Shown here piece by piece: positions 57,349 to 64,000 of a DNA stretch of 64,000 nucleotides. Position 1 is the stretch's first letter. Each line of letters begins with the position of its first letter. This stretch comes from Muraenolepis orangiensis. Lineage: Eukaryota; Chordata; Actinopteri; Gadiformes; Muraenolepididae. The notes under the pieces were generated by a model. It made no database searches, had not been told where the DNA came from, and saw only the letters and a program-made list of their open reading frames with translations. The stretch lies in the NCBI GenBank assembly GCA_027704905.1, contig CM051005.1:26658245-26722244 (forward strand), given 5' to 3'. A program made the position numbers and the translations under genes.

Positions 57349-57374
57349 GGGTGGCAGTAGCTCAGGAGGTATTG
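57349..57374 (+). mobile_element. SINE 5' head, cut by LTR element
   Basis: GGGTGGCAGTAGCTCAGGAGG, split here into GGGTGGCAGTAG and CTCAGGAGG, is the A-box end of a tRNA-derived SINE. It resumes at 59,701. The last five bases TATTG are the target site. Confidence 0.8.
57370..57374 (+). repeat. 5-bp target duplication, left copy
   Basis: TATTG, repeated at 59,696-59,700 immediately after the element. Confidence 0.88.
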
Positions 57375-58033
57375 TGTCAGGATTGGCAGTTCTGCCTCCC
57401 AGCTTTTCACAGCCCTCGTCCAGGTAGCCACGCCCCCTTTTCACGTTCCGCATTTATGTCACCGTTTCCCCAGCCCTCGTCCAGGTAGCCACGCCCCCTA
57501 TCACGTCCCGCATTCCTGTCACCGTTTCCCCAGCCCTCATCCTGATAGCCACGCCCCCTTATTAGTGCTCCCCCGCAGCTGCAGCGCATCACCGTTTATT
57601 TCCCCCTCATGTTTTCCTGCCCGTCTGATTGGCTGCCTGGGACCACTTGTTATGCCCCGTGTGTTTAAATAGGCGGCGTCTTCTTTTGTTCAGGGCCGGT
57701 TCATTGTATGTATGTTTGTTTGTATGAATGTATGTATGTATGTACATGTGTATATTGTACATGTGTATATTATATTATATATACTGTCTCGTTGTGTTAT
57801 GCTGAGTTCTTCAGCGTTCAGGTTCCATGTCATGCCACGCCACCGTCAGGTTATTGTTGTTAAGTCTTTTGCTTTTGAGCTTCATGCGTTTTCCATCTAA
57901 GTGATTTTTGTGTTACTGTGTTATCAGTAAAGAATCTTTAATTGGAGACGTGTGTCAGTGTCGTGCATTTGGGTTCTCCATCCAAGTCCCCGTTCCCTCC
58001 TTCCTCCTTCTCCCCCACGACCACCCCCTGACA
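57375..58033 (+). repeat. 5' LTR, 659 bp
   Basis: Begins TGTCAGG and ends CCTGACA, giving TG...CA with short inverted ends (TGTCAGG/CCTGACA). It is nearly identical to 59,052-59,695. Three related blocks of about 60 bp near the start each carry AGCCACGCCCCC, a GC/CACCC-box-like motif. The core promoter and predicted RNA start are annotated separately. An ATAAA-type signal is not obvious, though CAGTAAAGAATCTTTAATTG at about 57,924 is AT-rich. Confidence 0.93.
57664..57694 (+). promoter_or_regulatory. LTR core promoter: TATA box and predicted RNA start
   Basis: TTTAAATA at 57,664-57,671 lies 23 bp before a G-rich CAGGGCC at 57,691-57,697. A start at 57,694 would make the RNA begin GGCCGGTTCATT, exactly what the primer-binding site requires. 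The same box and start are preserved in the 3' LTR (TATA at 59,341, start motif at 59,371). The start position is inferred. Confidence 0.7.
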
Positions 58034-58034
58034 G

Positions 58035-58046
58035 AATGAACCGGCC
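58035..58046 (+). promoter_or_regulatory. Self-complementary primer-binding site
   Basis: AATGAACCGGCC begins 1 nt after the LTR end and is the exact reverse complement of GGCCGGTTCATT at 57,694-57,705, the predicted 5' end of the transcript. In Tf1/sushi elements the first nucleotides of the RNA fold back onto such a site and prime reverse transcription in place of a tRNA. The site overlaps the ATG of the internal frame. Confidence 0.8.
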
Positions 58047-59349
58047 AAAGATGAACCCAGCCGACACCACGTCATCAAAGGGCCGTTTTTACGGTTTTGA
58101 GGAAACTCCAGCTGAAAGGGAAGGGCGGATCACCCGGGACGCCCGGAATAAGGCTAACTTGGCGGTTATTCAGGCGTGGTTGGCCGCTCCGAAACTTCCA
58201 ATGACTTTCGGTTTTCCTCCACCGACCGCGCTGCCCCCGCTGGACAAGGACGGTTTTTACGGTTTTGAGGAAACCACAGCCGAAAAGGAAGAGCGGATCA
58301 CCCGGGACGCCCAGAATAAGGCTAACATGGCGCGTATTAAGGCGTAGTTGGCCGCTCCGAAAGTTCCAATGACTTTCGGTTTTCCTCCACCGACCGCGCT
58401 GCCCCGGCGTGAGGACGCCGCCCTGCTTCCGGCTGACAACGTCGCTCCGCACCCGGCTGAGGACGTCGCTCCGCACCCATCGGAGGACGTCGCTCCGCAC
58501 CCATCGGAGGACGTCGCTCCGCACCCATCAGAGGACGTCGCTCCGCACCCATCGGAGGACGTCGCTCCGCACCCGGCTGATGACGTCGCTCCGCACCCGG
58601 CTGAGGACGTCGCTCCGCACCCATCGGAGGACGTCGCTCCTCACCCGGCTGATGACGTCGCTCCGCACCCGGCTGATGACGTCGCTCCGCACCCGGCTGA
58701 GGACGTCGCTCGGTACCCGCCAGAGGACGTTGCTCCGCACCTGGCTGAGGATGTCGCTCCGCACCCGGCTGAGAACGTCGCTCCGCACCCGGCTGAGGAC
58801 GTCGCTCCGCACCCCCCTGAGGACGTCGCTCCGCACCCCCCTGAGGACGTCGCTCCGCACCCGGCTGAGGACGTCGCTCCGCACCCGGCTGAGGACGTCG
58901 CTCCGCACCCGGCTGAGGACGTCGCTCCGCACCCGGCTGAGAACGTCGCTCCGCACCCGGCTGAGGACGTCGCTCCGCACCCGGCTGAGGACGTCACTCC
59001 GCACCCGGCTGAGGACGTCGCTCGGTACCCGCCGGACGACGTCGCGCGCTTGGTTCTGATTGGCAGTTCTGCCTCCCAGCTTTTCACAGCCCTCGTCCAG
59101 GTAGCCACGCCCCCTTTTCACGTTCCGCATTTATGTCACCGTTTCCCCAGCCCTCGTCCAGGTAGCCACGCCCCCTATCACGTCCCGCATTCCTGTCACC
59201 GTTTCCCCAGCCCTCATCCTGATAGCCACGCCCCCTTATTAGTGCTCCCCCGCAGCTGCAGCGCATCACCGTTTATTTCCCCCTCATGTTTTCCTGCCCG
59301 TCTGATTGGCTGCCTGGGACCACTTGTTATGCCCCGTGTGTTTAAATAG
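58036..59349 (+). pseudogene. Unrecognised LTR-element protein with 8-residue repeats, one stop
   Basis: The frame starts at an ATG within the primer-binding site (58,036). Two related domains of about 50 residues come first: FYGFEETPAEREGRITRDAR then NKANLAVIQAWLAAPK, and FYGFEETTAEKEERITRDAQ then NKANMARIKA. Each is followed by PMTFGFPPPTALP. A TAG at 58,345 interrupts the second domain where the first has TGG, a single-base difference. The same frame then continues through 26 EDVAPHPA-type units (58,432-59,050) and on into the 3' LTR. I do not recognise the protein. The position is that of gag. The charged first domains and the acidic, proline/histidine-rich array suggest a structural rather than enzymatic role, which is inference. 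Confidence 0.6.
58432..59050 (+). repeat. 24-bp coding minisatellite, 26 units
   Basis: Each unit reads EDVAPHPA with A/S/P, E/D and D/N variants; GACGTCGCTCCGCACC is the DNA core. Two units carry VARYP, near the middle and near the end, suggesting a duplication of the array. Because 24 is a multiple of three and no unit has a stop, several frames on both strands stay open. Confidence 0.95.
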
Positions 59350-59695
59350 GCGGCGTCTTCTTTTGTTCAGGGCCGGTTCATTGTATGTATGTTTGTTTGT
59401 ATGAATGTATGTATGTATGTACATGTGTATATTGTACATGTGTATATTATATTATATATACTGTCTCGTTGTGTTATGCTGAGTTCTTCAGCGTTCAGGT
59501 TCCACGTCATGCCACCATCAGGTTATTGTTAAGTATTTTGCTATTGAGCTTCATGCGTTTTCCATGTAAGTGATTTTTGTTGTTATCAGTAAAGAATCTT
59601 TATTTGGATACGTGTGTCAGTGTCGTGCATTTGGGTTCTCCACCCAAGTCCCCGTTCCCTCCTTCCTCTTCACCCCACCACGACTACCCGCGACA
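59052..59695 (+). repeat. 3' LTR, 644 bp
   Basis: Matches the 5' LTR from TTGGCAGTTCTG (59,060) to the end CGACA. The first 8 bp (GGTTCTGA) do not match TGTCAGGA. Differences from the 5' LTR are mostly small indels in the last 200 bp. TATTG follows directly. Confidence 0.92.
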
Positions 59696-59700
59696 TATTG

Positions 59701-59945
59701 TCTGGCAACCAGAAGTTTGGGTGGTTATCTGGCAACCGGAATATTGCTGGTTCGATCCTCCTCCTCCTCCTAGCCAACAAGGTGTCCCTGAGCAAGACAC
59801 CCTAACCCTAACTGCTCCTGACCAGCTGGCTGTCTCCTTGTATGGCTGACACCGTCGTGGGTGGATGAATTGGTGAATGTGAAGCAATAATTGTAAAGTG
59901 CTTTGGTTAAAAGTGCTATATAAATGCCAGCCATTTACCATTTAC
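59701..59945 (+). mobile_element. SINE body and 3' tail, right of LTR element
   Basis: Continues the SINE cut at 57,374: GCTGGTTCGATCC (B box), CCTGAGCAAGACACCCTAAC, AAGTGCTTTGGTTAAAAGTG and CTATATAAATGC, ending CCATTTACCATTTACCA. Same family as 1,471-1,729. Confidence 0.85.
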
Positions 59946-60360
59946 CATAATTCAGAACAGATGTGTTGTTCAAATGTATGAGTGACCCTCAATGTCTGAT
60001 TGTTAATTCCTTGTGTCAATTATGTTTGTATCAACAGTCAATGAAAGGTTACCATTTAAAATGTAAGCATCAGGTTCTCGCTTTGAGAGCGCCTTCAAGA
60101 CAGGAAGTGGACTATTAAGCCACATCCTGCACGTTGTTCTGAACAGAGGTTTGCTATTAAAACAACTCTGAATGAGTTTACTTATAAACAGCCTACAAGC
60201 TCAGAAAATGTTGGTTTTAAACTGGGCTCTTGGCCATAAATGCAGTTAATGGGACGAGCCTGTGGACAGGCTCAGACAGAACGTGAACGGGCTCTCTTTG
60301 TTGGGCCTGAGCTGAGCTCTACTGCACAGCTGGCAACCAAAACAAAATCCCAGGCGTCGG
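59946..60360. other. Unassigned intergenic sequence
   Basis: No repeat recognised. A 50-codon frame from an ATG at 60,250 overlaps the coiled-coil fragment in another phase. Confidence 0.5.
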
Positions 60361-60489
60361 GTGTACAGGCTGAAGGTAGAGTGGCAACAGGAGAAGATTG
60401 ATGATGCTGCCAAGGAGAGAGACTATCTGAAAGAACAGTTGGCATCAGGCAAGACCCAAAATACTTCACTAGTCAAATTATTCAGTTGA
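60361..60489 (+). pseudogene. Coiled-coil protein fragment
   Basis: The frame reads VYRLKVEWQQEKIDDAAKER, then DYLKEQLASGK, a charged heptad-like helix resembling the coiled-coil part of CCDC106-like proteins that are multicopy in some fish. It ends at TGA 60,487. No splice signals or further domains are seen nearby, so it may be an exon relic or a processed fragment. The identification is tentative. Confidence 0.3.
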
Positions 60490-60919
60490 GTCTTATTTCT
60501 TATTTATCATTTTGCTCCCACTTAGCTCTGCTCTGTCGCACAATTATTCCCGGTTCTGTCCACGTGATGTTGCGTTGCAAGTAAGATGGTTGTTGATGCC
60601 AACTAACTACTTGTGCAAACCTGGTAAACCATCTGGATCTCTTTGTTGTAATCATTCTGATCTTGCATCTTATACATCGTAGGTTGACACTAAGCGTGAA
60701 TTGCAGCCCATACACCAGAACAGAGGGAGGCTCAGTACTAACCTATTCCAAAGAGGATGGACCATGTCTGCTGCCTTCAAGCATGTGGGGGTGTGTAGGA
60801 ACATGATGGTAGTCAGCAATAGCAGAGCTATTTATTGCTGTGCCTGGCAAGTACAAGGAAGTCCTTCTCAAATACTAACCAGGTGAAACTTGTATGTCTG
60901 TATGTATTCATATATTAAA
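60490..60919. other. Unassigned intergenic sequence
   Basis: Nothing recognised. Confidence 0.55.
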
Positions 60920-61050
60920 ACCCTCCATAGTGGGCCTTAATTTGTCAATATACCACAGAGGTGCAGCCTCACCAGCCCCAGAGCCTAATCAGTCTGACTG
61001 GGGCCAGGTGAGGCTTCTTAAACCAGCCACCAACCACACACACTCCACAT
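60920..61050 (-). repeat. Single copy of the 27-kb minisatellite unit with flank
   Basis: On the minus strand, GCCTCACCTGGCCCCAGTCA and GACTGATTAGGCTCTGGGGC followed by GGTGAGGCTGC match the end of the 27-kb array and its flank. The two GCCTCACC/GGTGAGGC blocks form a stem of about 16 bp around the CAGACTGATTAG loop. Confidence 0.82.
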
Positions 61051-61454
61051 ACCCCAAAGCCAAATTAAGAAACCTACTCCCATCCCCATCCAAAAACAAT
61101 ACAAACTGGACGCAAACCCTACTATCCCACACCTCCCCAGTGTGAACAGCCAACTCCCCCTTCCCCGTTGTAGGGCCACCCTCCACCAGTTCAAGGAGGC
61201 ATCATCCCCACCCCCTCAATCTCCATCCTGGAGCATGGGGCCTTGGGCTGCTGTGCTAGCTGGCAGAGGCCACTAGCCAAGGACTGTTGCTTGTAGCGAT
61301 TGCTGCGCTGCCTCCCCTGGGCTCCACCAGCGACCATCGTGGTTGGTGTCCGGTAAAGGGCTGTTGCTGAAAGATGGCTTCATTGCAGAGTTGGAATAGT
61401 TTTGTTGGCAGGGCAGGTGGACATGTCTGCGCTCCAGTGTGTGTGGTGATGGCT
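61051..61454. other. Unassigned sequence between two repeat copies
   Basis: Nothing recognised. A rapid series of short frames is present only. Confidence 0.5.
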
Positions 61455-61585
61455 GGTTTAACCTGTGGGCCTTGAATAGCCAATGCATTACAGAAGGGCA
61501 ACCTCACCATCCCCAGAGTCTAATCAGTCTGACTCTGGGCCAGGTGTTGTTTAAACCAGCCACCAACCAACCACACACACTCCAC
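61455..61585 (-). repeat. Second single copy of the minisatellite unit with flank
   Basis: A direct repeat of 60,920-61,050. Both begin GTGGGCCTT, and both end in AAACCAGCCACCAACCA and CACACACTCC. Confidence 0.82.
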
Positions 61586-62390
61586 TATGCATACATCTAT
61601 GCATGGCTGAGAGTTAACTGTGCATACATTTTAATAACTTTAATTTATATAGCGGCTTTTAAGGGACCAAAGGCTGCTTGGCACATAGTCATGAATGTTC
61701 TCATTGGTATCTTGTACTGTTGTTAATTGTTCCGTTGCTCATATTCAGTGCAGATGTTTCCTGTATTAACAATACATATGACTATGTTCTGTGTAACTGT
61801 TATAATTACTAACAATGAATATTGATGCTTTACTTGCATACCATACATTGTGTTGTGTTTGTTTTCAAGTGTGAGGGACTGCTGCAATTGTACTGCTGCA
61901 ATTGTACTTGAGGCATTCTTGACATGTCATTTATAAATTCTTAGCAAGACTACCTAAAACTACCTGAACTAATCTACTTAACTACCTGCACTAAAGTGTT
62001 GACACTGCAAAGCATTATTAACACATTGTAGTTACAATAGCTAATCCAGTAATACACATTAACTATCAATTAACCAATGGTAGAGTAAAATGGTTTTCAT
62101 GTTTATTATTGGTATTCATGTTAATGTTCTGATTTAAAAAGGTTAGGGTTAACTCTAACCCCAATGCAAATGCTTTATAATAATGCTTATTACTGCAATA
62201 ACAAATGTTAATTAATGAATGGCTAATGAATGTGTTATAACGTGTCACCATACATTTTATATACTTCCCAGTGTGACATCTGTAGTGTTTAACTACTTGG
62301 TAGGCAAATCAGAGATGGTCCTCCACCAAATTTGTCTCAAATATGTGGCTGTTGAAGCCATCCTGTATGCAAAATGTGAGGGAAGTAGTT
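61586..62390. other. Unassigned AT-rich sequence
   Basis: No coding domain or repeat family recognised. Confidence 0.55.
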
Positions 62391-63421
62391 CGATACAAGA
62401 TACAAGATACAAGATACAAGATACAAGATTTTTACTGGCCATTTGTAACAAGTACATAGGAATGTTTACTCCCCATTACCTCCCACAGTATAAATCTCCA
62501 AAACACCATACAAATAAAAAATATTATGTACAATAAAATAAACAAAGAAAGAGCAGCAAAGTGACTTAAGTGATATGTATGTTTGTTTTCTTTTTTTTAC
62601 AAAAATCTTCCAAAAGCATTTAAAGTGCCAGTAGTGCAGCAGCATCATGAATACAGTGCAGTACAGTGCAGTAACTGTGATAAGTCCAGAAAGTCCAACA
62701 AAGTATGTAAATGTAATGTTAATGACATGTTATGAAAGAGAAAGTGGCAGCACTCCTAGCAGTTCAGTAGGCGTGGGTAAAAACGATCCTTAAACCTGGT
62801 AGTCCTTGCTGTACGGATGCTGCGCAACTGGCGACCAGACGGTAGGGGGGAGAAGAGATGGTGTCCAGGGTGGTTGTAGTCCTTTATGATGGACATGGCC
62901 TTCTTCCGATATCTGATCCTACAGATCTCCTCAATGCATGGAAGTGCACACCCGATGATCTTCTCTGCCGTCCTCACGACCCTCTGGATGGCTTTCTTGT
63001 CCTGTGCAGTGGTGTTGCCGTACCACACAGTGACGCCACCCGTCAGGACGCTCTACGGGGCCACGGTAGAAGTTCACTAGCCACCTTTAGCCTATTCTGC
63101 TTTTCCTGAGGTACTGCAGGGCATAGAGGCGCTGGTGTGCCTTATTCAGCATAACCTCTGTGTTGCGGATCCAGGCCAGGTCGTCGGAAATCTGTACCAC
63201 AAGGAAATGGAAGCAGCTGACGAATTCCACCGGTGTCCCGTCCAGGCTGATGGTGGCCTGGGTGCCCCGGTGGCTCCTGAAGTCCACTTAGTCATGCTTA
63301 GTCAGCGGGACTATCTCATCTCTGTACTCCGTATCGTCGCCCTCACTTATCAGGGCGCTGACTTTGGTGTCGTCTGCAAACTTGATAACCCGATATTTGC
63401 TGTGCGTGGCAGTACAGTCAT
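62391..63421 (-). mobile_element. Rex1/CR1-like LINE 3' part
   Basis: The tail has GATACAA units (62,393-62,427) and then GATTTTTACTGGCC. The minus strand encodes, from 63,415 down, VIKFADDTKVSALISEGDD, TISLDGTPVEFVSCFHFLVV, QISDDLAWIRNTEVMLNKAH and WYGNTTAQDKKAIQRVVRTA, then the C-terminal IIGCALPCIEEICRIRY. Stops break the frame at about 63,290 and 63,080. The fragment begins exactly at the RT catalytic box. Same family as 28,645-29,160. Confidence 0.88.
62756..63028 (-). pseudogene. LINE polyprotein C-terminus
   Basis: A 90-codon frame: WYGNTTAQDKKAIQRVVRTA, EKIIGCALPCIEEICRI, KAMSIIKDYNHPGHHLFSPL and PSGRQLRSIRTA. It ends at its natural stop after LLNC, the conserved end of this LINE group. 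The start is not native. Confidence 0.82.
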
Positions 63422-63545
63422 GTATAGTATATAGTCAGTATAGTATATAGTGTTAAATTGTTGGAGATTCATACTGCGGGAGGGAATGGGAAGTAAGTGT
63501 TCCAATGTACCTGTTGCACTTGGCAATTACAAATATTGAATGAAT
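63422..63545 (+). mobile_element. LINE 3' tail on opposite strand
   Basis: TATAGTATATAGTCAG-type text, GGGAGGGAATGGGAAGTAAG and GTTGCACTTGGCAATTACAA match the tail at 51,930-52,030, ending in GAAT units. It abuts the opposite-strand LINE at its 5' border. Confidence 0.72.
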
Positions 63546-63918
63546 GAATGAATGAATGGGACGGTAAAAATACAAAAAACTGTGTACTTAGTAGAAATCT
63601 TGAATCCTGAAAAAACTCTACCATAAACTGGATTCTTCATCACCCTGTATCATTGTCATTGGGAGGAGCCCTCAAGCAGCCATTTTAATGGCTTGTGGCA
63701 GCATCGGCTGCTACAACAGGGTTCACCTTTTGACCTTTTGAACTCAAACTCGCACAAAGAGCATAATTCACGTGAGCCTGGAACCCGTCTCATCAATGTT
63801 CAGCGCCGGCGTAACCCCTCACTCACACACACGGATGTGTGTCGGGACTACATTTCCCAGAGGACCACGGCAACATCCTGACTGTCAGTCAGTCAGCCAG
63901 CTGCACCGCCATGTACCA
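63546..63918. other. Unassigned intergenic sequence
   Basis: Nothing recognised apart from a motif GTGGCAGCATCGGCTGCTAC similar to one near 28,107. Confidence 0.5.
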
Positions 63919-63939
63919 TGTGTGTGTGTGTGAGTGTCT

Positions 63940-64000
<61 letters not shown>
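63919..64000. repeat. (GT)n microsatellite at window end
   Basis: GT dinucleotides running off the window edge. Confidence 0.96.

Larger units (their letters stand above)
57375..59695 (+). mobile_element. Compact self-priming-type LTR retrotransposon, non-autonomous
   Basis: 2.3-kb unit: 5' LTR, primer-binding site, unrecognised frame with an 8-residue repeat array, 3' LTR, all between TATTG duplications and inside a SINE. There is no protease, RT, RNase H or integrase, so it would depend on enzymes of another element. The predicted self-priming site points to the Tf1/sushi group of Ty3/gypsy elements. No polypurine tract precedes the 3' LTR, and the first 8 bp of that LTR differ from the 5' LTR, so an internal deletion probably ended inside the LTR. 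Confidence 0.88.

Noticed and set aside
58409..59130. Arg/Thr-rich and Ser/Val-rich frames on both strands over the 24-bp repeat
   Set aside because: They are alternative readings of the same minisatellite. Only the frame continuous with the FYGFEET domains has support.

Overview
The window looks like repeat-rich intergenic DNA from a teleost fish. It has long CA, CT and TA microsatellites, L2-type LINEs with the TGTAA tail common in teleosts, Rex1/Babar-like LINE pieces, a Tx1/L1-type LINE whose 5' end resembles other fish copies, tRNA-derived SINEs, hAT-type DNA elements and several Ty3/gypsy retrotransposons. I recognise no intact host gene. Almost every long open frame is either a retrotransposon gene or a microsatellite read as protein. 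The species call is inference from repeat types.

Layout. 0-8 kb: microsatellites, three SINEs, and an interstitial telomere-like TTAGGG block at 6.5 kb. 8.0-12.8 kb: a decayed minus-strand Ty3/gypsy chromovirus, interrupted by a LINE fragment and by a long-TIR DNA element. 13-14.5 kb: a second, plus-strand gypsy remnant. 17.26-18.49 kb: a hAT element with an 8-bp target duplication and two near-loopless palindromes. 19.8-22.75 kb: a third gypsy element (minus) with protease, RT, RNase H and integrase. 25-26 kb and 44.9-45.7 kb: two copies of one composite repeat. 26.9-27.9 kb: a 45-bp hairpin-forming minisatellite. 29.8-31.9 kb: an inverted duplication around a palindrome. 33.08-39.18 kb: a nearly full-length L1/Tx1 LINE (minus) with a 16-bp target duplication. 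45.7-49.2 kb: hAT elements abutting TA arrays, one containing an L2 fragment. 53.8-55.3 kb: an internally deleted L2. 55.5-57.3 kb: a 5'-truncated LINE with a 515-codon uninterrupted RT frame. 57.37-59.70 kb: a compact LTR element inserted in a SINE. 62.4-63.5 kb: another LINE 3' end.

The most notable item is the LTR element at 57,375-59,695. It has a 5-bp target duplication, TG...CA ends on its 5' LTR, a TATA box, and, 1 nt after the 5' LTR, a 12-nt site exactly complementary to the predicted 5' end of its own RNA. That is the arrangement expected for Tf1/sushi-type self-priming. It has no visible RT or integrase. Instead it carries an unrecognised frame with 26 copies of an 8-residue repeat, broken by one stop codon.

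Most elements are dead (stops, frameshifts, deletions). Because many are nested, relative insertion order can be read from the sequence. All family names rest on recognisable motifs, since no search was possible.
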